A stretch of 64,000 bases of DNA, from NCBI GenBank assembly GCA_030248215.1, contig JASANG010002386.1:1-64000 (forward strand), in the 5' to 3' direction. A program made the position numbers and the translations under genes. Below, piece by piece: positions 34,648 through 47,079 of this stretch; position 1 is the stretch's first letter, and each line of letters begins with the position of its first letter. The stretch comes from Enoplolaimus lenunculus (lineage: Eukaryota > Nematoda > Enoplea > Enoplida > Thoracostomopsidae). The notes beneath the pieces are model-generated. The model saw only the letters and a list, made by a program, of their open reading frames with translations, searched no databases and had not been told where the DNA came from.

Positions 34648-36480
34648 CCGCAGTTGAAATAGTTTGAACGCGATTTACACAGTATAAGCTAGAGTTGAAA
34701 TACAAACAAAAATGCACAGTGTTTAACAAGTATTACACGTCACTTGCTTTATCTGATTAGCCGAGTTGTGATAGGATATAAGCATCTTTACAATAGAATT
34801 TCGATGTCAAATCCAAAAAATGAAAACAGATTTTAATTAGAAATGTGTTAAATTAATGCGATTAAGTAATGAGATGGGAAATTACTATCATCAAAAGTGT
34901 ATGATACTTAACAAGAGTGTGCAACAATCTGAGCTGTGCATGGTACAAAATGTACCACCCCGCGTTTCGTTTTAGCCCGACCCCACCCTTATTTAAGGGG
35001 GGCGGGGTCGATTTAATTTTAATGCACGTTTAATTACATTTCTCTTTAAGAATATAAACGGAGAAATTATGAAGATATAGGATTGCAACTTATTTATATT
35101 GTTTATTGAAAATTACGACCCCTCCCCTAAGTCAAAGGGGGGTTGTCCAAAAATGCAACGCGCGTTTGGTACATTTTTTCTACATAGAATGCACCCAGTT
35201 GCATACTGTTCACTCTTGCTATCATTAACCTTTTCCTGCCTAGAGTGAGCTATGAGCAACCTACTGCAAACTGCATGTGCAACAAATACAAAGTGTTTAA
35301 CAATTAATATACGCGTGTATGCGTAGTACAAAATCTTCCCAAGACGTGATAGTCGCTTCGGGCTCAAGCGTTGGTCTCAAAGTGGTGGGAACTATGAGGG
35401 ATTCCCAATTGTGAGTAGTAATCAATAGGAGTCTTGATACTTACTTTAGAGTTCGTTAATGGACAGAGTCCACAAGTCCTGAATTAGGGTTCATTAAAGA
35501 GACCAAAGCAGATAAATGGCCTAGACTTCACAATTAAGCAACGGACACTTGACTCAACCTGCATAAACTTTAGTAAATCCAGATAAAAGATTAACAGGCA
35601 TTGCAACAAATCAGTTCTGCCCAAAAGATAATGTACGGCGCCCGTCACCAGTACGGCACCATCCGTATCCGGCTGTCACCATACACCACGGTACGTGACT
35701 TATTTGCGTGCAATACCGCACGGTGACAGACGGCGCCGTACGTCGACAAAAGTATAGCGCAACCCTTAAATATTAATTTCGTGCAAATTTCTCAATATAT
35801 TTCATAAACAACAACAATTTTGTAGTTAAAAATTCAAAAATAAAACACATTTGGCTGTTGTAAATGTCATTCCGACAATTTTAGAGGTGAAAAATGGTTG
35901 CAGAATTTTTAGTTAATTTTTTCCATACAAAAATAACTGCAAAATTGCTATTTATTGCATGCATATTTTTAAGATGTCAAGTATTGCATGAATATATTTT
36001 TAGGTATTATGTTGTATAAACGTTGAATATTCATAAACACTGCAATGTATTAAGGTATACTCAAACATCCGTATGTAACTGATGTAACCATATTGTAAAT
36101 TCCAGTGAGTTAAATTTTAACACAGACTGAGTTGAATTGCTGAGTGTGAATTTGGAGTTTCAGAATTTGAAATTCTGAGTTGTTATAACGCATTCTGAGT
36201 TGATCAACTTACACCGATTTAAGTAAAGTAAGAATCAACTTAAAGTGAATTTATGTTCATTGATATTAGCTTAGAAAGAACTAATTCGCCAGTTGAGTTG
36301 ATTAATCAAATCATTGGAATTTGCATTGCACAAATTTGGATTCATTGTCCGACACTGAATATTGAAAATGGTCGCATTTCGCTCTTTGATATTCCGACCA
36401 GTGGTGTAGTGGCTAGTATATATGCCTATCAACCCGAAGCTTCGGGTTCGATCCCCGGCTGATTTCAGTATGATTTAGAA
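34648..36480. other. Spacer between the rhodanese and sulfotransferase-like genes
   Basis: Holds the GC-rich repeat at 35625-35775 (left gtacggcgcccgtcaccagt, right agtatagcgcaaccctt), a copy of the ACTCACTCTGAGTTGA element (36095-36320) and a tRNA-like SINE head (36393-36465). No exon supported. Confidence 0.55.
36393..36465 (+). repeat. tRNA-like SINE head
   Basis: Box A agtggtgtagtggctagta and a perfect box B gggttcgatccc, with a cccgaagcttcggg hairpin just before it. Acceptor pairing is poor, so this is unlikely to be a true tRNA. Confidence 0.5.
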
Positions 36481-39400
36481 TTAAAAATTTACAATTTTAT
36501 CAGTGAACAACGCTGGTTGTACAGTAAGTCCTAATTTCAACACATATTCATTGTATCTGTTGCGTAATTGGTCGTTCAATCGGGTGAAAGAAACATTTTC
36601 TAAATGACTTTGACTCAAAAACGATCCTGATTGGCTGTCTGTATCCATCGCTTCCAGTGCTGTTTCGATCAGATTTCGTCGTTCTGTCTGAGGCGTTTCT
36701 GTAACGCATCTTCCATAATAACTTGCGTACTGTAGCGAACCCAATAACAGTGGAGGATGATATTTATTTGGCCTCTCCAGAGCGTAGCCCGCTTGCTATT
36801 TGGTAACGGACTGTTATTTATTTTTAATCCCAAAAGCTGGTTGAATATTTGCATGCCTCAATTGTATTGGATTAAAACCAAAACATCCATTAAACATTTA
36901 TACTTCGCTATCCATTTTTCGTTTCCGTTTTCAATATTTTGATTATTCGTTTTCGTTATTTTTCTATCCGTTTAAGGGTTGCGCTATAATTTTTTGGCGG
37001 GCGGCACCGTCCGACGCCGTCCGGCACCGTTACGGGGCCATAGCTGTGCGATTACTTGCAGCTGTACTGACTGCAGCCGCCATTTCCTGACGGACCCAAC
37101 AGCACCCACGCCTGAACCTCACAGGGATCAAAACTAAAATTTTGAATTATAACTTAATAGTATACCCGTTGAGTTTTATGCTCACAATCTTTTTCACTAA
37201 TATATAGTCAAGCGCTCATGTACAATATTTTCTAGAACAGGTACACAAAAATAAATTGTCTTAAAATTTCAGGACTTCTACTTTCTTAAATTCTCGAGAC
37301 ATAAATGTGTTGTATTTCCAACATTAATAGCCTTAAACAGTTCAGAATTTCGTTTACTAAATGGTTAAAACATAAATGTCTCATATTCAAGAATTGGCTT
37401 TTGCCAATTTATAAGTCACAAATTACTTTTTTTTGCATAAATTAGTTGTCTTATATTCAAGAATTAATTGTCTGATTTTTATGTGTGAGAAAAAAGTTGC
37501 TCCATTTAATATTCATAAAAGTGTAAACCAATAATCGAATTACAAAGACATTTCGAGTTGAGCTCAGGGCTCCCCCCAAGCTAAGTTTACGTCTTGGACG
37601 TGTCTTAGGTTGTAAAATTAGGGTATTTGGTTCAGCGTTAACCCCCAGTTTTGAAGTCGGTTTGCTGGGTAAATCTGTGTATTATTTCAGACATATTTGT
37701 CTTATATTTCAGAAACGTTTGTCGTATCGTTCATAAAACAAACTCTTACGTTTAAGACATTTAAGTGTGAAAATTTTCAGACCCATATTTTCGAAAAATT
37801 TAAAAAATAAAAGTCTTGAAATCATGACATATATGTCTGGAGTTTTGCACTAACACTCAATTTCAGACAATATTTCTTGAATACAAGACAATATATTATA
37901 TCTGTGCGTAAACAAAACTTACCTTTGTGAAATATTTCCAATTTGTCAAATATTTTTTCTACATATTTCGCCGGATTTTCTATAACATCTTCGAACGTTA
38001 AACTGTGAAACGTTATTCCGACCGCTTGTTGCTCCATAAACCAGACCAGCGGGCCGATATATACAGCGGCGCAATAATCGAGTCCTGTTTGTGGTTTAAG
38101 TTTCGCAAAATGTAGCGGTTGATATCTTGAAACATTAATTAGTATTAAAATTACTAAATATTGCAGTTATTTTGCATTTACCGCTCGTACCTATAGTATT
38201 TCAAATTGCAATAGGTTTGCATAAGAGATAATATGTGGAAGGCTGCGGTCTCGCCCCAAGATATTTTGTCAATTCGTGTTTAATCGCCGTATAGAGGCCT
38301 GTGGACGACGCACGGGTCACAAATAAAAGTAAATTTTAGCCGTGCCGCGTGGCGTAGTGCGACATCGAACGGCGGGCGGCGTGCGGTGTTGTGCAGCGCC
38401 GCGCATCGGTTAATGTGCAGTGCCGTGCAACGCCGCACATCGCCGTGTGGTAGCGTACGACGCCGTGTGGCACACACACGTATAGCAGCATCGCTGTAAT
38501 TTTTACATTACAACGATTTGCCCGTACGCGTCGGATAAGAAAAATTCGATTAACGATAAAAAGTTGTAGCTTACGCTTTGATGAAAACATTTTATAAAAT
38601 TACAGAAAATCTACAAAACAGTTCGATTTGGCTAAAAATACGGTATTTAGAAGCGTTTGCTTTTAGTATCTTACAAAACAAAGTCTATCAAAACAATTTT
38701 TGGTTCATGGTTTGGGAGCTATTTGACCCTGTGAGCCTATTTTCTGGCTATGTGCCAGCTCTATTTAAAAGGCGATTGCACCACGCTTATTGGTTGATGC
38801 GCATAAACATTAAAGGTTGTAAAGTACATTACATTGCGTTCTGAAAAATTAGAATGTTTACACAACCCATTGGCTGAATTTCTGAAATTCTACTTAAGTA
38901 CAACTTAGTACTTAAAGTACGCGCTAAGTTGCTTTACTTAACCATTTTGTCGTTTTTAAAAGCGCACTTAATTAAATACTGAAGTAGCTGACTAATCTTG
39001 ATATATTACTGATTAACAGTTCAAGCATACTAGCATTGGTCTAATTGAAATTGTAGACTCATCATACATCTTTAATAAAAAACAAAACTATTACTTGTCT
39101 CTCTCGTTATGACAATGGCTGACATTTCGCGCATGTCTGTTTCTGCTCGAAAATTTAAGTACTTACTTAAGTCAGCGACTTATGCTGTTACTTAAGCATA
39201 ATTTAAATAAATTTTTTAAATAAGATTTCTGAGTGCACGTCAAAAGTATTTGAATCTCTACTGATTATCTCCAGCCTAAAATAGTGCGATTAGTTCTTCC
39301 AAAAATTTAAGGGGATATAGCCAATGGCGGACTTATGGGGGTGCCACCCCGGCTGTGCCCCCCCCCCCGACAGCATCTCGACAAAAATTTTATAGTGTCA

Positions 39401-42400
39401 ATTGCTGTTCTACGCTCTTTATTTCTGTGTTTTATACACAATAGTATAAGCAAGCTTTAAAGTTTTAAACTCACATTTATTTGGCCCTGGAGTCATTTAT
39501 GCGCTACAATTAGGGATAGTAGACATTTATGGGCTTTATAACAAGGGTTTAAGGACTCTACCCGCTTACGGACACTTATTAGGGATATGGTCTCCTATTA
39601 ATTGGGACTCAAAATGGGGACCCCACCTCTTATTTGGGTCACTACAGTATGGGTCAAAAATAAGTTTATTACCTGTGAAATTTTGCCCCCCATTGTGAGA
39701 TCCTGGATCCGCCGCCACTGGATACAGTCCCCTTATCTCCCTTTGGATATGGCCCCCCTGGCTGTATAAATATGATTACTGCGAAAATTTAATCATCCAA
39801 TGTGCAAGCGGAACACTGTAATTGCTCAAAATCGCCGCGTGGCTCATCATTCCGTATCCGCAAAGTATTTTTTCAATAGATTTCATGCAACGATTGACGT
39901 CTCTGAAGCAAATATTTGCTGCTCACAAATAGCCAATAGGCAATAGCGCAGCGCGGATAAATAATCTTTACTCACTTATATACACCTCTGATCGGGATAT
40001 TTCACATATTTTGCATATTGACCATTGACAAAATTATTGTGAACAGCGCATATCTCAGCACAAATAAGCTAGAAATTCATATTTGCTGATTTTTTCGAGA
40101 ACATAAAATTTTTCCAGGAGTGTGTGAGAAGTTCGTGATTTAGACTTAAGCCTGTATCCTGTATCGCCTGTATAGTTCTTTTCTCGATGTATGCTATTCG
40201 CTCTGATTTAGTAAAACGCGGCCGGTAAATGTTTATTATAAATCCCAACCCGCAACCCGTATGACACACAAAATACCCAAATTTAAGGCCAGCAAATCAC
40301 AGGTTATGTAATTTAACTGGTACCCGCGACCTGTGGGACACAAAATAACCAAAATTAAGGCCAGCGAATCACAGGTTATGCAATTTACTGGTACCCGAAC
40401 CGTAAGACACGAAATACCCAAATTTAAGGCCAGCAAATCACAGGTTATGTAATTTAACTGGTAACCCGAGCCGGAATCCTTAACGCCGACGTCTGAATCT
40501 GATTTAATCCAGCCACTGGCTTTACCGTACCAAATACTTTTGCCGTTTTCCAGAATCCGTGCAATTCTAACCCCGTTAGAATTACACCCCGTTAAACCGT
40601 GTACTCTAACCCCGTTAGAGTTACACCAAATTTCCGACCAATCTAACCCCGTTAGATTTGGCCCAACCGTTGTAGAATAATAAATCTAACCCCGTTAGAT
40701 TTACTAGACTACTTTTCCCAGGTTCTCCGGTAATACCCCAAGTTCCCGTTTAACACATAACACCAGTATCCGATACTGGGTAGATCCTGCGCCCTGCGCA
40801 ACACCAATAAAATCCGTGATGCCTGATTTCCTTCACATGTTAAGCCACCGTGACTATTCTTAAATTAAATCCGTTAAGTCCTACTTACCCAAGTCTCGCT
40901 CAATCCAACCGTAAAACTTAGTAACAGCGATAAATAAAAACACGTGTAGTGCACCAAAAATATCAACCGTTTGCAACCACCAAGAAGATAACAATGATTC
41001 CGGTCCTGGCTACCCATATCGGCATCTCGACCTCATTTGCATTTTTGCCGACACCCACAATTGGGTGTCCGCAATGCGGTCGAGGTCGAGAGCCACACAA
41101 CCGGTACTACAACAACAACAACAACCATGCCGGAGACACTCAATATAAAGCACCATTTTTGGTGCTGACATAGCCTAGCTATGTCGTTAAGCGCAAATAT
41201 AGCCAGCTCGATATGCACCATTAATCAATACCGTTCTATGGCCACGCAGGGCCCCAGGTAAGTTTACATTGCGGACACAGCCGCCATAGCATCGTTTTAC
41301 CAATTTCTACGCCTTGTAGCAACGCCTAAGCCTAACTTAAGTTCTAAGAGAGACTAGGTGGAGCCAGGGACTCCCTTAAGGTGTGGTTTTGATATAGGGT
41401 TTTATTTTAGTTTTAGTTTTTAGATTGAAATAGGTTTAAGTGTGGCACAGCCACCTACAGAGTGGAGTTGAGCACCGTCAGGTTGACCTCTGGTACATGC
41501 TTGGATCTCGTATCATTGAAAGCACGGCAGTGCCCCTACGACATGAGGCGACCCCTCTTGTCTGAACCGAAGTGTACATTAAACGGTTTTACCTGCGGTA
41601 CATAAATATTTGTTTCACACGGCCATTCATCGCCTTGGAAATTTGAGGAACTAAAATTCCACCATTCGATTGAGTTTTCAACACAATTACACTATCAGAG
41701 TTGAATTCTGAGCAAATTTTGGCAAAAATTGCACGTAAAAACTGCAGTAAACGCGGTTCAGTTAAAACTTGTCGACTTTTGCTGCCGTTGTATTTGTTCA
41801 ATTCAACGAGTTCTTTTTCAATCGCTAAATTTGTGAACACAGCCAGCTCAGAGAGGCAAATGAGTCTGAAGTCAGATCAATTATATACACACAATGCACG
41901 GTGGTTAACGATTGTTTATATTCGCGTAGGAGGGTAACAAAGACGAAAGCATCTCGGAAATTATACGCTGAATATTAAGGAGCACTTCTTGAATTTTGAG
42001 TTCGGTAGAAAAAGGTGTCAAATTTTTCGGTGATTTTTGTTGTTGTTGCTTAAACTTTTTGTAAAGCCGATAGCAACCAAATTGCAGCATCTGGCTCGTA
42101 GCCAAGAAAAAATAACATGGATTAACCTGTCGCCTCAGGAAGAGTACTCTCCCTTAGAAAAATTTCAACCCAGTTTTGATTACATCACTGCAAACAATGG
42201 TGAGTCAGATAGACTCTGTTCGAAATAGGCTTTTCCGGACTACACAAACTGAGTCAAAATTCGACTCCGGCAGAGTCAAATTCGACTAACTGAGTTGCTC
42301 GGACAGTTGAAAGTGACTCTGGCGGAGTAGAATTTTAACTCAGTTTGTGTAGTCCGGAAAAGCCTATTTCGGAAAGAGTCAATTTGACTCACCATTTTTT

Positions 42401-43861
42401 GCTGTGCGACCACAAATACCCATCCTACAACTGTTGTGCCCTCCATAGCATGTTCAGCTGACTACAAGCTTGCTGTGAGCTTAACTTATACCCCAATGCA
42501 TGTCCTTGAGAAATATACCTTATTGTAGAATGCTCAGGTATGTGTAGCGCCTATCACTAGTAATCCGGCGAAATAATACCGGGTTTAATACCGGAACCGG
42601 ATATTGAAATTTGATTGTATGTCTCAACCAAATCAATTATAAAACATCACTTTATACGAATCGTGCCAAAAACAAAACGCTATTTTAAACGCTTTTCGAG
42701 TGCTTGAAACAGCATCGTTCAAAACGCTATTTGGAGCAACTCAGAAATGAATAGTTAGCGTAGCTAAAATCGTATAAATTAATGTTTTTATAGTTAATAG
42801 TCAAGACGTTATATCAACATAAACGCCTATTTGTCAAACCGCGAAAAGTGTTTTGCATTTTGGACACAATTCCTTCATTATACTTTGAAGATGCTTGAAG
42901 CATCGATGTAAGCAGCGTTGTGCCCGACCTCGGAGTATTGCTAATATACGCAATCGTTGACCATTTCGGCTCGCTCGGTAATTTGGTTTTAGCAAACTGT
43001 ATAAATTGGTCAAGCGATAATTGTGCGACTAACTTTGCATCACTAAACTGTGACACGTATATGAATGGACAGTGTCGTGCCTGATAGTCTTTAAGCGATT
43101 TCTGTAAATAAAATCTAACATAAATACATTGCGTTATCTGCGGCTAATTTGAAATTTCTGGCGACAAAATACCGAAGTTTTTTAACTCGTTTTAAATATA
43201 GAGTCTACTATGAGCAACTTAGCGCAAACTGTACACGTGAATTATAGATTAAGTCAATTTTTTACGTTCACGTTAACATTAGAACGTGGTTGATTGATTA
43301 CAGCACAATACACAGCATATAAACAATATACGCTGCAAAAAATGGTGAGTCAAGTTGCCTGTCTTCGAAATACGCTCAATGGGACAACGGTCAAATTCTA
43401 CTTCGCCAGAGTCAAATTCGACTCACTGAATTGTACATTTGACTCTGTCGTCAGTTTGTGTAGTCCCGTAGAGCCTATTTCGTAGACTCAATTTGACTCA
43501 CCATTTTTTGCAGTGTACTACGCATATGCGCAGTACAAACTTTTCAAACAACATTGGTGTCTCAGGCTCGAGCGTCAATCTCCTATAGCTGAGTTGTGAT
43601 AGTAAACGCCTTTCGTCAGCGAGGATATTTTTTGCAAATTTCATTCAAGCACGATTTATATATTTTTTCCAATGAGAGATAACATTTTGAGAATTTAAGA
43701 ACTTTTTAAAATTAAAAAACCAACCTTTGAATAAACTAACAAAACAGTTTCTTGATCACAACAATAAAGCGTCCATTTTGAATCACAAAGCGTCACAAAC
43801 GGTTCAAACCGACAATGCCATAAGACAAAATCAACTGGACGTGCTACATCGCCGATATAAC
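36481..43861 (-). CDS. Sulfotransferase-like P-loop protein (5' end missing)
   Basis: Five phase-consistent exons: 43861-43725, 43101-42884, 41865-41593, 38125-37923 and 36698-36481 (stop), about 349 residues. The first exon opens in phase 1, so at least one earlier exon exists. Exon 2 carries IAYISNTPRSGTTLLTSML, the sulfotransferase 5'-phosphosulfate-binding P-loop (PRSGTT). Exon 3 begins LICLSELAVFTNLA, matching the CLSEP step after the P-loop, and ends KQIFMYRR, where the family has its 3'-phosphate motif (YRdP...S), though no matching Ser is clear. Exon 4 has GPLVWFMEQQ and ENPAKYVEKIFDKL; exon 5 is the helical C-terminus. The N-terminal 45 residues (FVLWHCRFEPFVTL) are outside the usual domain. 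PAPS-dependent activity is inferred. A distant, possibly inactive member is possible. Confidence 0.72.
36729..36840. mobile_element. GACCCGAATAAGAGGGG-family MITE, one end
   Basis: tactgtagcgaacccaataa, then ttatttggcctctccagagc and cggactgttatttattttta. The other end is missing. It lies immediately upstream (on the minus strand) of the last exon of the sulfotransferase-like gene. Confidence 0.7.
38335..38480. repeat. GC-rich tandem-like block
   Basis: Repeated cgccgtgtgg, cgccgcgcatc and gtgcagtgccgtgc words. Far richer in GC than its surroundings and related to the cgccgtccgtcacc elements. Confidence 0.6.
39475..39652. mobile_element. GACCCGAATAAGAGGGG-family MITE, partial
   Basis: ggccctggagtcatttatgc, gatatggtctcctattaatt and ttatttgggtcactacagta match the right half of the full copies. 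Confidence 0.75.
40244..40462. repeat. 73 bp repeat, three tandem copies
   Basis: Each copy reads like ggccagcaaatcacaggtta, then tgtaatttaactggtaccc, then acccgtaagacacaaaatac and ccaaatttaa. The copies differ by a few bases. Confidence 0.85.
40555..40708. repeat. Cluster of four tctaaccccgttaga hairpins
   Basis: The perfect or near-perfect palindromic word (A)TCTAACCCCGTTAGA(T) occurs four times, each in its own stem: aattctaaccccgttagaat, actctaaccccgttagagt, aatctaaccccgttagatt and aatctaaccccgttagattt. The arms outside the core co-vary. Confidence 0.85.
42186..42406. mobile_element. Palindromic MITE, CACTGCAAAAAATGG family
   Basis: cactgcaaacaatggtgagt at the left and actcaccattttttgctgtg at the right, with the gactctgttcgaaataggct / agcctatttcggaaagagtc pair inside. 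Intron between exons 2 and 3 of the sulfotransferase-like gene. Confidence 0.88.
43331..43515. mobile_element. Palindromic MITE, CACTGCAAAAAATGG family, TA-flanked
   Basis: cgctgcaaaaaatggtgagt at the left and actcaccattttttgcagtg at the right, with TA directly outside both ends, consistent with a TA target-site duplication as used by Tc1/mariner-type elements. Confidence 0.88.
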
Positions 43862-43868
43862 CTGTAAA

Positions 43869-43875
43869 TATATAT

Positions 43876-43964
<89 letters not shown>
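43869..43964. repeat. (TA)n microsatellite
   Basis: Nearly uninterrupted TA run with two TACA variants at its left. It stops a few bases before the acceptor of the first recognised exon of the sulfotransferase-like gene (minus strand). Confidence 0.98.
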
Positions 43965-43967
<3 letters not shown>

Positions 43968-44269
43968 TCATTTAGCACATGAATATTTTCAATTTCATAT
44001 TTGTAATTTTCAGTTCGGAATTTACACTCTGAACTTCTCGGACAGAGGTGGTCAATATTGCCGCTCGACTATTGCTTGATTCCTGTCAACTCGAGAAGAT
44101 TAGACACTGTCGCAATTTGATTCATTTGGTAAAATGGACAGACTTGATGTTATATATAAAAATCTCAAGGGCATTTTACGCTGCTAAAAAGTGAAAAATA
44201 CTAATTAAAGTTTAAAATGTAATGCTTTCCAGAAAAGAAATAAAAAATTAAATTTCACTTTTTTGGTGC

Positions 44270-44714
44270 TGTTGTGACCCGAATAACAGGGGGTAATAAG
44301 ACGGGGGTCCCCATTTTGAGTCCCAATCAATAGGAGTCCGTATCCCTAATAAGTGTCCGTAAAAGCGGATACAGTCCCTAAAGCCTAATTAGAGTCCATG
44401 AAGGTCAGTTATTCCTATGTAGTGCATAAATGACTCCAGGACCAAATAAAACTGAGTTTGAATCTTTAAGGCGTGCTTAAATTTTGAAAGTACGTTCCTA
44501 AGTATAACCTTGCATGATCGCTCAAACTGCTGACTCAAGACAAATAAACGTTTAATTCAACGGGTAGTTGCAGCACCGGATATGTATCAGTAACGAAGGG
44601 TGGTGGTGCGAGGGTTAAAAACATTAACAGTCCGTAACCGAATAACAAGGGGGGTTCCCTCTAGAGAGGCCAAATAAATATCAGTCCCCCCTCTTATTCG
44701 GGTCACTACAGTAC
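44270..44714. mobile_element. MITE, GACCCGAATAAGAGGGG family, full copy
   Basis: gtgacccgaataacaggggg at the left and ccctcttattcgggtcacta at the right, colinear with 14401-14853 throughout. Confidence 0.9.
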
Positions 44715-44964
44715 ACTGTAAATTCTGAGCAGTTGATAAATAAACTAAGAGAGAGAATTAGTTATGCAATACTAAAACACTGGATTTACTGACTTTTACG
44801 CCGAAAAATTGCATAACAGATTTCAAACGTTTCGCTATAATTTTTTATTGTTTGTCGTTGGAAACTCCATCCCACTATGTAGCCAACAAATTGTTCCAAA
44901 ATAATCACCAACCGTCGCAGTATACGGTATATAATATAAGGGATTAAACATGCCAAAGAAGCCA

Positions 44965-45056
44965 TTAATTTATTTTTTATTTATTTATTTATTTATAATT
45001 ATTTATTTGTTTATTTGTTTATTTATTTGTTTTAATTATTTCTCATTTATTTATTC
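44965..45056. repeat. TTTA/TTTG low-complexity run
   Basis: Imperfect attt and gttt tetranucleotide run. Confidence 0.9.
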
Positions 45057-45148
45057 AGTTGAAACTCACTTTTACAGTATTTTGTTGATATTCTGACAGA
45101 ATATGTATTGCATTAGACTTTCGTATATAAGCCATGTCACAATGTTTA

Positions 45149-45350
45149 CACTGCAAAAAATGGTTAGTCAAATGAACTCTCTCCGAAATAGGCACTACGG
45201 GACTACAAAAACTGAGTCAAATTCGACTCCGCCAGAGTCACATTTGACTCACTGTGTCGCACGTTCGACTCTGGCTGAGTCGAATTTGACTCAGTTTGTG
45301 TAGTCCCGTAGAGCATATTTCAGAGAGTCAATTAACCACTTTTTGCAGTG
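45149..45350. mobile_element. Palindromic MITE, CACTGCAAAAAATGG family, TA-flanked
   Basis: cactgcaaaaaatggttagt at the left and accactttttgcagtg at the right, with TA on both outer sides. The gtcaaattcgactccgccag / ctggctgagtcgaatttgac pair forms the stem. Confidence 0.88.
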
Positions 45351-46209
45351 TACACGTCTATCGCGTCCCGATAGAAAATTAATTATCGTACTCGGCTGCT
45401 TTGAAAAATCGGACTTTGCGGACTGAGATAGCTCAAAGCAAAGGATCGTTAGACCTTAACCTCTCTTTTTAAGTAGACTGGGATCAACTTAATGCTGTAT
45501 ATTTCAGGATGTAAAGCGGATACCCGTTTCCGTTTCTGGAAAAAATTGGTGTCCGTTTTCGTTTCCGGTAAAAAGTGTTCTCCGTTTCCGCTTCCGTTTC
45601 CGTTATAGAAAGAACGGAAATTTTGTTATTTTTATGTTCAAGATTACTTTTAATCACGTATATATCTGGCAATTATTCATTACAGATATGTTGCAATTGT
45701 TTGAAATAAAATAAAAATTACGAAATTCATCCAAAATATTAAAAATTTCAAGGTATATAGACATGTACACAATGCGCAATGTTTAGCAGTACTACGCGTG
45801 TACGCAGTGTGAAATGTACACAGGACGTGACAGCCCCCCTCTAGGATCCAGCGTCAAGCTCCTATTAACAGAATGGTGAAAGTAACGCCTCTTATCCGCG
45901 AAGCTGCGATTCGATCCTGGCTTCAAATTAGTTCTTATACGTAACATAAAACGGTTGAACCAACATTTGTGAAAGTTGTTGGCATTCAGGATTATGACAG
46001 AAACTTCGTTGGTCTACTGCAAGAAACACGAGGTACGTTGCGGTGCAATGGGCATGATCCATTCCAAACCGATTTCTTTTTAAACTTTAATTTGAAAGCT
46101 TGTGTTCTCAAATAATAGGAGCTTGAAAACATTTTCAGATAAATTATTTCAACAACATTTACTATCTTAAAAATTAGAAATCGAAAAACGATAAACGAAA
46201 TTTTTAATA

Positions 46210-46360
46210 ATACGCGCAGCAATAGGTCTGCGTCTGCGTTTAAAGAAATGGGCACAAGATCGGTTTGTACACCTATATTTGCTTCATTATGGCTCAGGCA
46301 TCTAAAGTTCTTTTTCATCTCTTGGTTTTGTTTAAACATCGTTAGTGCTACAAAAAGCAT
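46210..46360 (-). CDS. Possible upstream exon of the sulfotransferase-like gene
   Basis: An ATG-led frame gives MLFVALTMFKQNQEMKK and, 20 residues on, VQTDLVPISLNADADLLLR, then a possible donor gtatta after CGC (phase 0). The next known exon (43861) needs phase 1, so at least one unseen exon would be required. No family match. It could equally be an unrelated chance frame. Confidence 0.22.
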
Positions 46361-47079
46361 ACAGAAATCGTTATCAAAACCATAATAAATTCAACACAAT
46401 AAAACTAATATGCAGCTCTTTTACTACTAGTCCTGTCGTATAGTCAGCATATTGTAAAATATTGGCACTACCTTATTTAATTTCAAGTTGGTGTACTGAA
46501 CTGCATTTTAGGTTGTCCTAGCATTAACTTAAATTGGTACGCTATGATAATTTTTTGCAAATAATAGGTTTAGACAAGATTAATAACGGTCGCTGCGTTG
46601 ATTTGAAACTTCACTTCCATGCCGTTCACACGCGTGAAATTCAATTATCTTCTGTTTCTTCATGAAACCTTTGTTGCAAAAATTGAACTATGCTGTTCGT
46701 ATTAAAGCTTCTGTAACAGTGTCTGCTTTGGCGTTTTGTGGTATATACGTAGCTAGTAAACTTTAGTAGTTTTTAGTCGGAAGTTTGACTTTGCGCGTTA
46801 TAGAAAGTTCATTTAATCAATACCTAGTTTTATAAAATAGGTTTAGACTGGACTATGATTACAGATGGACTATGATTACAGAGCTCAACGAAAGCCGTAC
46901 CTTGGAGGACGGGGTCGATGATGAGGATGAGCGTGACACGGAGTGCACGCTGTTGCTTTGCCCGCACTAAGCTGTTTTCACTGGATCCACGTAATTAAGC
47001 TTGTTTTTCTGTCCAAGTAGTTTCAGCCTACGTAGTTATTTTGTATGTACAGTTCAATATGCACGAATAATTATTAGTT

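Larger units (their letters stand above)
38481..41588. other. Large intron 3 of the sulfotransferase-like gene
   Basis: Carries a partial MITE of the GACCCGAATAAGAGGGG family (39475-39650), a run of 13 C at about 39358, the 73 bp triplication and the hairpin cluster (both listed separately). A 40949-41173 frame beginning MHQKYQPFATT has no family resemblance. No further exon found, and exons 3 and 4 join in phase without one. Confidence 0.5.

Noticed and set aside
38578-38844. 88-codon plus-strand frame (MMKTFYKITENL...)
   Set aside because: No domain or partner exon, lies antisense within a long intron of the sulfotransferase-like gene, AT-rich codons only.
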